From Diphasiastrum complanatum (taxonomy: Eukaryota; Streptophyta; Lycopodiopsida; Lycopodiales; Lycopodiaceae), in NCBI GenBank assembly GCA_029204225.1, contig CM055101.1:39362444-39426443 (forward strand): 64,000 bases of DNA, in the 5' to 3' direction. Of the stretch, positions 1 through 10,973 are shown piece by piece (positions within the stretch are counted from its first letter, which is position 1; each line of letters opens with the position of its first letter). The notes under the pieces were generated by a model, which had not been told where the DNA came from, searched no databases, and was given only the letters and a program-made list of their open reading frames with translations. The translations under genes and the position numbers were made by a program.

Positions 1-82
1 GCCCACTAGGCAAGGCTTGGCCAACATTATTTCAAGTGGTGGGACCCACTTGTTTATTATTGTACAGGAAATACCCACAACA
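1..82 (-). mobile_element. LTR tip, same family as the 37621-42286 element
   Basis: Read on the minus strand, this stretch matches the first ~80 bases of the LTRs that start at 37621 and 41502, including the TGTTGTGGG terminus, which lies at 74-82. The rest of the LTR is beyond the left window edge. It abuts a tandem repeat directly, so this is either a solo LTR or one end of a longer copy. It cannot be called whole or broken from here. Confidence 0.8.
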
Positions 83-1215
83 ACAGGGTGTTTCTTGGCA
101 AACGAGGCAAAAAATGTGCGACAATGGGTCCGTTCGGTTCGTATCCGATTCACAAACCTGTGACAATTTCAGGTCCGGCTTTCCGAACGTCGACGACTAG
201 TTCCTGGTCCATACCGTCCCGCTTTTCCTAAATCTTGTTTGGGCCTGGACTTTGGATGGGCGTTTCAGATTCCGTACATGTCCGTTTAGAGACCGGTTTG
301 TTACAGTGGATTCATCTTGACATTCCACTTGCCGAAATAGAAAGCCGCAAAAACCTACTCCATTTGAAGGTATTGGATCCATCGACCAAAGAGTCGAAAT
401 TTAACCCCTTTGTTATGCCCTAATAGTGGTCTTTGTGGCCCACTGGGCATTTCTTGCCAAATGAGACCGAAAATGAGCGAAAAAGGCTCCGTTCTATTTG
501 TATCGAATTCACGAACCTGTGACCATGCCCCGTCAAACTCTCCGAACGTCGACGACAAATTCCGACCGCTTTGTGGTCCATACTGTCCCACTTTCCCTAA
601 ATCTTGTTTGGGCCTAGATTTTGGACAGGTGTTCCAGATTCCGTACTTGTCCATTTAGAGACCGTTCTGTTAAGGTGGATTCGTCTTCACATTCCCCACT
701 GGCCGAAACAGAAAGCCACAAAAACCGACTCCGTTCGAAGGTATTGGACCCATCGACCGGAGAGTCAAAACTTAACCCATTTGTTATGCCCTACTAGCGG
801 TCTTTGTGGCCCATAGGGCATTTCTTGGCAAACGAGGCCGGAAATGAGCAAGAACGGGTCTGTTCTATTCGTATCGGATTCACAAACCTGTAACCACACT
901 CTCCAAATGTATCTGACTAATAATGACCAGTTCTTGGTCTATACCTTCCCACTTTCCCTAAATCTTGTTTGGGTCTGGAGGGCGTTCCAGATTCCGTACT
1001 TGGCCGTTGATAGACCGGTTTGGTATTGTTGATTCGTCACTGGCCAGTACCACTATATCCCCTTGGTCAATACATTCCCACTATTCATAAAGCTTGTTGG
1101 GGCCTGAATTTCCTTGGGCATTGCAGACACTGTGCTTGGCCATTCATAGGCCAGTTTGTTACAGCGGATTTTCCCTTGGTGCTTCCCATTGGCCAAAACA
1201 GAAAGCCGGGAAAAT
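83..1215. repeat. Tandem repeat, unit about 365 bp, 3 to 3.5 copies
   Basis: Three successive blocks begin near 90, 448 and 818 with the same phrase (variants of GGGCATTTCTTGGCAAACGA) and continue with matching text, including CCTAAATCTTGTTTGGGCCT and GAAAGCCGCAAAAACC variants. The spacing is about 360-370 bp. The third block runs into a further partial copy ending near 1215. The short open frames in it shift between copies and do not look coding. The unit length would suit a satellite monomer, but three copies do not prove a satellite. It could be a local duplication within a larger element. Confidence 0.75.
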
Positions 1216-2640
1216 GATGAATGATGGTGACGTTGGATCCTAGCAGGCATGTATCCACGTGCATAATAACGTTCTATAATGTTATTGATGTCCTTCAATA
1301 TCATCTGCCTTTCTCACTATGTTTCTATACACTATTTGACTTGCAAAGCCTTGTATGCATGAAAAATGTTATAAAGTAACTATAAACTCGTTAACAATAC
1401 AAGACTGCTAAATTAACCATAGATAGAGGGTTTTTCTATTACAAAAGTCACACTTGCTCAAAAATGATGGTCACATTAGCTAGGGCAATTGTATTTTGAG
1501 TGGTTGGTAGAAAATGTAAATTTTGTGACTCAGGGTGAAAATTGATACCTTGTATTGCATATATCTTAAGCAAGCATAGAAAACCACCCCAACACACTCG
1601 AACCTTGTGTGTGATCTTTTAGGTTTGCACCATCTATCACATATGCGTTTTAAACTTGTGATTAGGGACCCTTAACACAACATAGTGAAGATCCACGAGT
1701 AAATTTTTTTTTTCTGAATTCTGAATCCACTCGGGCATACTTAAAACATACAAAGACAAAAAAATTCTCAGTAGTATTTGAATATGAACACACACTAGAC
1801 ATTTTCTCAAAAATTAATTCGTATATTTACCAAACACGTATATGATGTTCTTATATCATATGCTCTTTTTTATAATTTGGGCTTTATCATCAATGGGACC
1901 CCACAAATAGGTGATAGTATTGTATACACTTGTAGAAACTAGACACCGCCATCCTCCATACATATTAAAGATTGAGTTGAAAGTTCTTAGTTCAAAGTGC
2001 TGAGTGGCAAGTGCTTTAGAGTTCACACGTAGTAACAATTGTTTTGAGCATAACAGTTTTTACATCTCTTGTTTTGAACGTAAAAAATTACATCGTAGAA
2101 ATAGGACTGAATTTTTTGTATCTATACCAAAACCATCAACGTGCAACAAAGTTCTTGTGCCACCATTCCAGCCCAAAAAAATGTTGCCCAAAGCTAGCAC
2201 CATGATTGGAATTTGGCCTTTTAGAATCTATTACCATGGTCCGATAACTGTCATAGGTTCCTACTATTAAAATGAACCAACAGATGACATAAGTGTTTCA
2301 AAGTTCTTTATGATTGAATGGGATTGGATGTAGAAGTCATTTGGGCTAATAGGCAATATCACAATGAACCCATGGGTGCTAATCTAGAGCTAAATAGATG
2401 GGTCCAAGGAGGGAAACATGTCGACAAAGCTAGGTTAGGAAGCATGCACGTTCGGAGGAGTCCGAATATGGCAAAATCAGTACGGGTGGATGTCTAATAG
2501 AAGGGTCCAATGGAATCAATCTGTGACACTATCCATGTGTTGTTTTTAGAGGGGTATAGTGAAAGGTAGTGATATACACAAAATCATCGACTTTGTGCTC
2601 ATAAGTATAGGTCGAATCAAACTTGAACTCGAAGGCCTTT
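1216..2640. other. A+T-rich spacer with no recognised feature
   Basis: I see no gene, RNA or repeat boundary that I can support here. The short open frames (for example 2004-2270) have no recognisable domain. Confidence 0.5.
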
Positions 2641-2799
2641 TTGTCTTTTGTCTATTCAACTTTTCATTATCGACCTTGTGTTTGAGCACTTGTTGTCTTG
2701 TAAGCATAGCTCCTATTAAAGATGTGACATCTCTATAATGTTGCCTCCAAATACCATATGCTCAAAGTGCTTTATGTAGCACCACATTATACACTTTAT

Positions 2800-5481
2800 G
2801 CTCAAACTTAAGTTTGAGCAAAGCTCCCATGTGGTTGTGTGGTCATCCATATAATTTCATGCCACTTTTTAACAGTATGTATTATTATTGCACCTACAAA
2901 CTCTAGACTCTCAAATTTCTAATCATGAAATACAAAATGTTAGTAACACCACATTATACACTCTATGCTCGAACTTAAGTTCGAGCAATGCTCCCATGTG
3001 GTTATGTGATCATCCATAGGATTTCATGCCACTTCTTAACAGTATGTACTAGCATTGCACTTACAAAGTCTAGACTCTCAAATTTCTAATCATGAAACAC
3101 AAATGTTAGCTCAAACATGTATTGTTGTCTATTGATAGTTCGCATTACGATGTGCCAATATTGTAAGCCAAATATCATATGATCAAAGTGCTTTTACCTA
3201 ATTCCTTATTGTATAATTGATGCTCGAACTTCAGTTCAAGCAAAAAGCTACTTTGTCAACATGTGACAATAAGTATTCTCACTGCTATTACTGCACCTAC
3301 AAACACTATATTTTCAAAATATGATTTACAAAACACAAATTTGAGTCTCCTTGCTCAACCATGGGTTCGAGCACACTTCTTCTTATAAGCAAGTCTCTAC
3401 TATAATCTATCAATTTTATAATAATGCATCTACACAAACCATATGCTCAAAGTTCTTTATGCTAAGACCACATTATACGCTCTATGCTCGAACTTAAGTT
3501 CGAGCAAGCTCCCATGTGGTTGTGTGGTCATCCATAATTCCATGCAACTTTTTAATAGCATGCACTACTATTGTGCCTACAAACTCTAGACTCTCAAATT
3601 TCTAATCATTAAATACAAATGTTAGTAATACACTCTATGCTTGAACTTAAGTTCAAGCAAAGCTCCCATGTGGTTGTGTGATCATCCATATGCTTTCATG
3701 CCACTTCTTAACACAATGTACTACTCTTGCACCTACAAACTCTAGACTCTCAAATTTATAATCATGAAATACAAATATTAGTAACACCACATTATACACT
3801 CTATGTTCTAACTTAAGTTGTGGCTATGTGATCATCCATATGATTTCATGCCACTTCTTAACAGTATGTACTAGCATTGCACTTGCAAACTCCATACTCT
3901 TTAATCATGAAATACAAATGTTAGATCAAACACGTATTGTTGTCTATTGATAGTTCGCATTACGATGTGCCAATATCGTAATCCAAATGTATATTGATGA
4001 AAGTGCCTTCACCTAATTCCTTATTGTATAATTGATGCTCAAACTTCAATTCGAGCAAAAAAGTCACTTTGTCAAAATGTAATAATTCGTATTCTAATTG
4101 CTATTTCTGCACCTACAAACAAACACCATATTTTCAAAATACCATTTACAAAACACAAATTTGAGTCTCCTTGCTCAACCACGAGTTCGAGCACACACTT
4201 CTTCTTATAAGCATAGTCTCCAATATAATCTACTAATTCTATAATAATGCCTCCATAGATTGTGTTGTCATTATAGTTTATACTAATTCCGTATTGAAGA
4301 CTTTATGCTTGAACTAAAGTTCGAGCAAAAGCTCCTCTATCACTAACTAGTCATCCATATGATTTTATGCTAAGTTTTAATGCAATATGCTACTACTACA
4401 CATACACCTCCGTACTCTCAAAAATACTCTTCTCAAAACACATTTTTGAGTTTCCATGCTTGGCTTTATCTCTTCTACCACTATTGGTCATTCATGTGAT
4501 TTTGTCCCACTTGTTGTCATTGGAAACTTGATTAAACTTCAGATACAATAAAAATGCTCTTCACAAATCAAGTTGTTGAACTCGACCATGAGTTATGACT
4601 TGCAAGATACGTTGTCTTGTAAATAAACCTCGCATTATGTTTTGTCAACTTGATAAAATTATCTTCAAATATCAAATGCTCATTGTGCTTTCCATAGTAT
4701 AGACTCTATGCTCGAACTAAAGTTCGAGCAAAACTCTACCATCACTGTGTGATAATCTACAAGATTTGATCCTACTATTTAAAACAATATATTATTACCG
4801 CACCAACCATTCCAAAATCTCACTATCAACCTTCTATTGGATCACAAGGTTGCTTGCAAGCATTGCATACCACTTTTTGCTGCTTTTGATAATATCACAA
4901 GGTAATATTATCGACTATATGCTTGAACTTAGTACGATCAAAGTGCCACTATTTCTTCATACATATAATTGCATACTACTTGATGCCATAAATTGCCGCT
5001 CTTACAATCCCATACTTTAAGAATGCTATTCTCAAAACACATTTTTGGTTACCAAGGTTGGTTGTAAATTTGGACATATATTGCCTTGTTATCACAACTC
5101 ACATTACGATTTGTCAACACTGTGAAATTGTCTTCAAGCATCAGATGGCCATGATTTTTTTGAAAATCCCATATTTTACGATCTATGCTTAAGCATATGT
5201 TCGAGAGGGCTCCTACCATGTTGTGATTATCCAAACCATTTTATGCTGACTATTGTTGCACCTACTACTTCAAACTCTAATCACGCTACTTTTTAAATGT
5301 ATTTATAAGTGTCTGCTCAACCTTGAGTTCGAGCACCACGGGTTCGAGCACACTTCTTCTTATAAGCATAGTCTCCAATATAATCTACTAATTCGATAAT
5401 AATGCCTCCATAGATTGTGTTGTCATTATAGTTTATACTAATTCCGTATTGAAGACTTTATGCTCGAACTAAAGTTCGAGC
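2800..5481. repeat. Series of 20 bp palindromes with compensating changes
   Basis: Perfect 20 bp palindromes occur at 2800-2819 (GCTCAAACTTAAGTTTGAGC), 2968-2987 and 3486-3505 (GCTCGAACTTAAGTTCGAGC) and 3639-3658 (GCTTGAACTTAAGTTCAAGC). Copies at 4710-4729 and 5462-5481 keep 9 bp arms around AA. One-sided variants occur at 3222-3241, 4037-4056 and 4307-4326. Decayed ones are near 3805, 4921 and 5188. Two perfect variants differ from the common form by paired changes in both arms. Confidence 0.85.
4184..4545. repeat. Segment duplicated at 5335-5805
   Basis: From GTTCGAGCACAC through TCTTCTTATAAGCATAGTCTCC to CCACTATTGGTCATTCATGTG this block is almost identical to 5335-5805. It is the most recent duplication in the array. 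It also provides the empty target site that shows the SINE at 5649-5733 is an insertion. Confidence 0.85.
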
Positions 5482-5805
5482 AAAGCTCCTCTATCACTGA
5501 CTAGTCATCCATATGATTGTATGCTAAGTTTTAATGCAATATGCTACTACTACACATACACCTCCGTACTCTCAAAAATACTCCTCTCAAAACACATTTT
5601 TGAGTTTCCATGCTTGGCTTTATCTCTTCTACCACTATTGGTCATTCAGTTAAGGGTGTTGGCTCAATTGGTTATCTTGACATCCAAAGTTTCTTTGGTC
5701 TCAAGTTCGAGCCTCTCCTTGGAAACCAAGAAGCACTATTGGTCATTCATGTGATTTTGTCCCACTTGTTCTCATTGGAAACTAGTATTGAACTTCAGAT
5801 ACAAT
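5335..5805. repeat. Recent duplicate of 4184-4545, carrying a SINE
   Basis: Near-identical to 4184-4545 except for about 101 extra bases. The extra bases are an 85 bp body plus a second copy of a 16 bp target sequence. The insertion therefore post-dates, or is at least absent from, the sister copy. Confidence 0.85.
5649..5733 (+). mobile_element. Short tRNA-derived SINE with 16 bp target-site duplication
   Basis: The 85 bp body contains an RNA polymerase III A-box-like sequence (TGGCTCAATTGG, near 5659) and a B-box-like sequence (AAGTTCGAGCCT, near 5703) about 30 bp apart, as in a tRNA head. It is bracketed by perfect direct repeats CACTATTGGTCATTCA at 5633-5648 and 5734-5749. The sister segment near 4490 holds this sequence once and has no insert. 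Long perfect target duplications are typical of LINE-mobilised SINEs. The body is shorter than most plant SINEs and I see no clear tail, so it may be 3'-truncated or a tRNA retropseudogene. Confidence 0.8.
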
Positions 5806-5820
5806 ACTCTCCCAACGATT

Positions 5821-6395
5821 AAGTGTCGGGTCTCTTCATCTAAGAGTACCTCCTTGTAGGAAAATTCTGGCCCTAAACTGACCTGCAGGAGCTCGTTACT
5901 TTTCATAGCTCAGAATGGGCGGAGGGCATTGGTCATTGGAGGTAAAACGTGTTAATTGGAGGCCCGATCAGTGAGGAACCTCTGTTAATACTGAAGCGAT
6001 CTGGCCCGGAAAGATGAGCTACTAGCTGTCCACGCGAATCCGAATTGGAGGTGCTTGCGACTGTTCACCCTTACACATTTGTAGCTCGGTGGTGGAATAT
6101 GGACTGCCCCCGCTCACTGACCCACAGATCTGAGAAGAGTTAGTAGTTGGAAGACGTTGGTACGCGCTATTAGATTGCCTATTTTTGAGCAGTCCACTGT
6201 TGCTCAATGCCTGCCTGTGGCACAGATGATTGCGTGCTAAGAGAGAGGTGTTTGTACCCTTCTTGTGAAGATACATCGTTCTACTGATCTGTGGCAGGCA
6301 ATAAGCATTTTTGGGCAGAATGTACCTCGCTAGCGGATGGCAATGATAAAATGTGTAGTAATTGAAAAGTATACTTGGAATGCCACCAACCACCA
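5821..6395. other. Unassigned sequence beside transposon copy A
   Basis: This stretch is less A+T-rich than its surroundings. A minus-strand open frame at 6022-6396 has no recognisable domain. Its first ~30 codons overlap the decayed end of the transposase-like exon, so I do not treat it as a gene. Confidence 0.4.
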
Positions 6396-6614
6396 TATGT
6401 GATTTTTAGATTAAACACTAAACGTTCGATCATTTGTATATGATATTTTGTTCATCAAAGTGACACTCACTCGTTCCAACTTTTGACCTTCGATGATTTC
6501 TGATTCATCGAATTTTATTACTATAATGATATTTCCATTTACTTGATGTTCATCTGATTTATAGAATCGAATAATGTATTTTAGAACATTTTTAATATCA
6601 AGAAAAATATCATC

Positions 6615-6932
6615 TCAATCGTTGTAATTGAGCTCACCATATTCTGATTTGTATAATTCAGTTATATGAAGTGTTTGGCCAACTACTTTGAACATTCTAT
6701 CATTATAATAATTTTTTGCTAATCTTACCGGATATGGACGAGGAAGATAAGTATTCTTCACCATCCCTTGAAAAAAGGCTTCTTTAACTATTCTAATAAA
6801 AGCATTTCTGCTAATTCCGGAAACATCACATGCACCTTGTATCACATTTGCATCCAAGTAAGTTTGAACCTTATTTAAAACAGTCTCTACAATATCGTAT
6901 TTCATTTTTTCAAACGGAGCATTTTTCATCAT
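6615..6932 (-). pseudogene. Transposase-like gene 1, N-terminal conserved segment (copy A)
   Basis: This 105-codon open frame reads MMKNAPFEKMKYDIVETVLN at the start, then VIQGACDVSGISRNAF and LPRPYPVRLAKNYYNDR. Copy C at about 57300-57530 encodes VIQGACDFSGISREAY, PVPRPF and INEIYNSKFG, a clear protein-level match although the DNA has diverged. A helix-turn-helix role for the QGACDxSGISR stretch is possible but unproven. The segment continues towards lower coordinates into the FDESE exon. No known family is recognised. Confidence 0.65.
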
Positions 6933-7163
6933 TGCCTTTGTTGACTTTCTTGGTAAAACATGATTTAAAGATGATCCGATGCATGAACGATCTGTTAAAA
7001 GTTCTTTTCACCAAACATGATCTGCAACAAACATATAGAACTCAAATTATGTTTAATGAATTGATAATGCATATTATCAAATGCAAATGAAACTTGTATG
7101 ACCAATACAAATCAAATAAACAGTTTATAAGAAAACATACTTAAATGTTCGAATTCTTTTTTT

Positions 7164-7436
7164 CTAATTGTCGCTATGTGTAGATAAGTCATCAATATTT
7201 TTCATCGGTACTCTCTTTCTTTTCCTTTTCATTATTGCTTTTTTGATAACTTTTATATCAACAACAGATTTTAAACTGTCAGATCGCAACTTTTCCATGG
7301 ATTTTAACATTTCTTGGTTTGAGCCCCGAAGAGTAGTGACTGTAGCATTCAACTCTGATATAGCATGCTTGAGTGCATTGTTTTTAGCACAAGTGTGTTG
7401 CACATAATGAAACAATTGTTGATTTGCACGTTGCAA
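7164..7436 (-). pseudogene. Coiled-coil/basic segment upstream of gene 1 (copy A)
   Basis: This 90-codon minus-strand frame is rich in Gln, Lys and Leu. It has a likely helical middle (residues ~15-50) and a basic run, KKAIMKRKRKRVP, that resembles a nuclear localisation signal. It lies just upstream of the conserved gene 1 segment on the same strand. A further minus-strand open stretch (about 7690-7500, containing ALPMECTPIIKKNLK) lies upstream again. These are likely 5' exons of the same gene, which is inference from position and strand only. No matching segment was found in copy C, whose 5' end is lost. Confidence 0.45.
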
Positions 7437-7690
7437 TTGTTGATTAGCAAATTATAATTGTTGATTAAGATAAGGTACGCTATGGATTACAAATTGGTAG
7501 CTGGATCATTAGGATAAATGGATCCATCCACTCACAAATCTATATTCTTATGATTATTCATTCTCAATTCTCTAACTATTGCAGTAGCATTCTCTACAGC
7601 TTTCAAATTTTTCTTAATAATTGGAGTGCATTCCATAGGAAGTGCAACATGCAAATGGAACATTGCCATTTTTGAAAGCTACAATCCGTA

Positions 7691-8792
7691 AATGCTTCAA
7701 ATTACAATAAGTCAAACTGAATAGATCTAGCATACCTTTTGTAATATCTATGTCGTGCTGAAAATTCGTCCCGCCTCATATTTCATTGTAAGCATTCAAA
7801 GATTTCAAAAGTGCTCATTGTACTCCCGCTTCAGTTCTTGCAATGAGCACACCAAGATTTACACTCTTAAAGTTTTAACCCCGAATTTTGAAACGAGCAT
7901 GCAGAGAAGTTATTACATCTCATGCTTAACTAACTAATGTCTGAAGTTAACCATACTAGTTAACCATCGGGCAAGGCCGGAAACTCGAAAAACAACGACC
8001 AAAAGTTACTGGTTCGCATTGTCTCTCTACGTAACCTCTCTCTAAAGTGAAACTTCTTAAAGGGCCCATTTTAAATCCATATTTTTCCTAATGTAAGTGT
8101 GAAAATTCAAAATGGCAAGCGAGAAATATACTTACTAGAAATAGTAACCATGAGTAATGCCAAAAATACAAAGGGTGAAAATCCAAAAATTGACAGGCGA
8201 TTAATATACTTACTAATAATAGAAAAGTGAATAATGTGCAAATAAAAAACTTGTTAGGAAAAAAGTGTAAAAGTTTGGAGGGCAAGTAAAAAACTTACTA
8301 AAAATTGAAAGTGTGAACAATTGGAGGGCAAGATTTCTTTTTTAAAAACTTCAAAATTAAGAACTTGAAAAAAGTTCACAAAATCAAAACTTCAACATTG
8401 AAAAGCTGAAGTGCTTCTTTCCCAAATTTTTCCTCCAAAAACAAGGAATGAACCTACTCTACAAGAATTTCCATATCTTTGCCAAATACAGCCAAAATAG
8501 AGAAATTCAAATAGAAAAAGTACAACTAACTAAATTTGAAAACATTTCACTAAAAGTGCCATAACTTTGTCATTATAGCTCCAAATCAAGAAAAATCAGT
8601 ACCTCCCAAAAGTTGAGAAAAAGGCCTACTGATCTAAAACAAGAGTTCATACATATAACAAAGATTAATAGGTCTAAAATTGAATCAAAGAATTTTGGAA
8701 ATTTAAAAAGTTAAAAACTAACAAAAAGAATGCTACAGACACAATAACGCTTCAAATCTAATGAAATTCACATAAGATCATAATATATCATG
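7691..8792. other. A+T-rich spacer with no recognised feature
   Basis: No gene is supported here. The part next to 8793 would be the inside of the LTR element whose LTR lies at 8805-9253, but no retroelement protein is recognisable. Confidence 0.4.
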
Positions 8793-8804
8793 GCTCTGAT
8801 ACCA
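8793..8804 (-). promoter_or_regulatory. Primer-binding site (initiator-Met tRNA type)
   Basis: The plus strand reads GCTCTGATACCA, the complement of TGGTATCAGAGC, which is the primer-binding site used by many plant copia elements. It sits directly beside the LTR at 8805-9253. Confidence 0.7.
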
Positions 8805-9253
8805 AGAAACGTCATGTGCCAAATCCAATCAACTAATAATAACAATGAAATTAAAGCTAAGTGCAAAAAAAAAAGTACAAGACATTCAAGATAACATATC
8901 CATAAGAAGCAAAAGACATGAGGATCTTTTTAGAATCATAATAAAGATGAGTAAATGATTACAAAAGATTGGAAGGGCGTGGATTCATGTAGATTGGGCA
9001 CATGAGACCTAGCAATGGAAATCCCAAAGCTCACACTCATAAAGAGGAAGCTCAGAGCTCTCCTTTGCAAATGAGCCAAAAGATTCTTAGAATGATCTCT
9101 CTTGCCTACTTATAGACAATGCTCTAACTTAACTGTACATAGCTATCTTGAGGGATATTTAGCCCTTGTTAAGTCTTATTTAGTACTAGTACATAAGTCC
9201 CTCATCAACTCAACACTTGAAAAATCTTGCATGTGATCTCTTGGTGCGTGACA
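8805..9253 (-). mobile_element. Copia-type 5' LTR
   Basis: A 449 bp block lies next to a Met-type primer-binding site. On the minus strand it starts TGTCACGCACC and ends near GGCACATGACG, so the ends are imperfect inverted repeats. A TATA-like CTATAAGTAGG lies near 9117 in the correct orientation. No second LTR is visible, so only one end of an old element remains. Confidence 0.6.
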
Positions 9254-9531
9254 TATCTCTTCCTCTCTATGGACTAGAGTAGTTGTACCCACGGGTTTCC
9301 AACAAGATGCCTTTTTGTGTAATGTGTTTCCATGACCCATGCTTGGGGATCCAACAACTTCCCAATGGGGTTCCTATTTCCTTCTATGATGAGGCCAATT
9401 GAGGAGGAAGACCCCATTGATGACTCTCCAATCCATAGGTACGATGTGCAACAATTTAGAAATTTTGCAAGTAGTGAAACCTGAACCTATGTTGGTGAGA
9501 AGTTCGTTGAATAGGAGGTAAAACCTCTCAT

Positions 9532-9918
9532 GTGAGGATGAGACCCCTCAACCTAGGTGTGTTTAGGGCAATGCACATGTCACTTGTGAAGGTTTTTTCA
9601 ATTCTTGACCTCGTTGAAGTTGTCTTGGGAGTGACGTTGCTACATCTTAATGACACAATTGTGCAATTGATTGGGCCAGACACACCTATGAGGCAAGTCA
9701 TTGCCCTTTGTGCCATAATAGTAACTGATGTTTTATTCGGACTCAATATATATGTGACAGTTCTACTCACCCCGATGAGCACGTATGTCAGGAAAAGGCT
9801 TCCTAGGGCTCACATGCGCAAATGTCCAATGTTGCTATATGAAAAAGATAGATGTGTTGATCGTGATACAAGCTATGCTATGGATTTTGTCTCATTTTCA
9901 TGCAATTTATATCAATGA
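9532..9918 (+). CDS. Unrecognised open frame, 128 codons
   Basis: It opens with ATGAGGATGAG and contains a hydrophobic middle (about residues 35-85, with VEVVLGVTLLHLND and VLFGLNIYVTVLL). No domain is recognised, no splice context supports it, and a long minus-strand frame overlaps it. It may be chance or a relic of a mobile element. It is listed because it is the only sizeable frame between 9254 and 10973. Confidence 0.2.
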   Translation: MRMRPLNLGVFRAMHMSLVKVFSILDLVEVVLGVTLLHLNDTIVQLIGPDTPMRQVIALCAIIVTDVLFGLNIYVTVLLTPMSTYVRKRLPRAHMRKCPMLLYEKDRCVDRDTSYAMDFVSFSCNLYQ

Positions 9919-10229
9919 GCTTTCCTAGAGTCTAAAAATAACTGGGATGGTTCCAAAAGGCTCTCATGGTTGATACACTACATCCAAGTGCCCTGACTCT
10001 TGGCCTAGGGAGAAGGGGTGGTGGTGGCTGGGGGAGAGGCGGGGATGTATGTAAGTGTATGCAGGTGAGGGGGTACGTGTTGACCCATTGGCCAGGGAAT
10101 ATTGTGAAATATTGTATCCATCACTAAATTTTGTTGATTTTCCTTGAAAGGCACAGAAGTCGTTAAAGGGCGTTGCACCCTGAAAAAAATTTCAAGCCTT
10201 CAGCTTATTATTGAAATTTTGCTCACACT

Positions 10230-10500
10230 ATTGGTGCGGCTCGGATACCGTGACGAAAAAGGAGAAGCGGGCTCACTGCTCAGGGACGGTGGCAGGCAGA
10301 TGTGGGCCAGAGGCAGTGGCTACTGGCGTCACCGTCGTCGGTTCACCATATGCGGGCCAGCAGCAGCAGCAGCTACAGCAACACAACAGCGCAGCACAGC
10401 GCAGCGCTGCACTGGGACCTGGCGGGCGGGGGAGTCACCATCAGTCAGGGACTCGGATCCGACGGTCGAGGATCTGTCTGCGTGCCTCCTGCTTTGGAAT
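10230..10500. other. G+C-rich patch with CAG-rich stretch
   Basis: Base composition changes sharply here: G+C-rich text with CAG/CAA runs near 10362-10420, inside A+T-rich flanks. Three overlapping frames on one strand are open, as often happens in G+C-rich sequence, and none carries a recognisable domain. It could be a relic of a gene 5' end or of an LTR leader; I cannot decide. Confidence 0.4.
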
Positions 10501-10973
10501 CAAAGCGATTCCACATTCTACCACCACAATTGCCTCCCATCATTTTCTACGTCCTTATCTATTTCTTTCTTACACTCTACTTTATGCTACCCTTTTTCTC
10601 AAAATACTTTATGGTACTTTTCTCTTATTAGGGTTTTTCTCTCCCAATTTCCTACTCACTTTTGTGTTCCATAGTAAAATCATTTATACGTTTTTGTGTT
10701 TTATTCTGCAGTTGGCAAAATGCGTGCAATTGTTTCTTTTTTTGCAATTTTGTTTTACATGCGCCTTCTGAGCATCACAAGGTAGGTGCATGTAATTTTT
10801 TTAAACTTTTTTGACTTGCACCTTTAGCCAAAAAGGTGCGAGCAAGGAGTTCAAAGTAGAAAAGGGTTGGGAAAAAATACAAAAAGGTTCAAAGTTCATG
10901 AGACAAATGCAAAGCCCACTTGTTGTCTTTTAGAGGGTGATCGACACACAATACAGTTAGCCCTAGTGGGAGT

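Larger units (their letters stand above)
2640..5820. repeat. Degenerate array of 150-270 bp units with a palindromic core
   Basis: The same modules recur many times in changing combinations: a palindrome related to GCTCGAACTTAAGTTCGAGC, then GCTCCCATGTGGTTGTG, CATCCATATGATTTCATGCC, CTACAAACTCTAGACTCTC and a CTCAACC...GTTCGAGCACAC block. Palindrome positions are about 2800, 2968, 3222, 3486, 3639, 3805, 4037, 4307, 4710, 4921, 5188 and 5462. A larger block of ~820 bp (about 2960-3470 versus 3785-4290) is also duplicated, so the array grew by nested duplications. No open frame is conserved across units. The origin is unknown; it could be the inside of a non-coding mobile element or a local satellite. 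Confidence 0.8.
6396..7690 (-). mobile_element. Transposase-like family, copy A (gene 1, 5' part)
   Basis: Read on the minus strand, this copy holds the upstream half of the gene also seen in copy C. In order: a start-proximal segment (about 7690-7500), a charged segment (7436-7164), a conserved segment with VIQGACD and SGISR (6932-6615), and a segment with FDESE and GQKLERVS (about 6600-6400) ending at a possible splice donor. Copy C has the matching VIQGACD, SGISR, LDESE and GQKLERVS peptides in the same order. The downstream half is absent here. I infer a DNA transposon because copies B and C share the same introns. The superfamily is not recognised. Confidence 0.65.

Noticed and set aside
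2640-5820. CRISPR-like array because of short palindromes at intervals
   Set aside because: The spacing is irregular, the intervening sequence is itself repeated, and the genome is a plant's.
10144-10771. Overlapping open frames of 109-186 codons
   Set aside because: Three plus-strand frames are open together in a G+C-rich, CAG-rich patch with no domain or splice support, which points to composition rather than coding.
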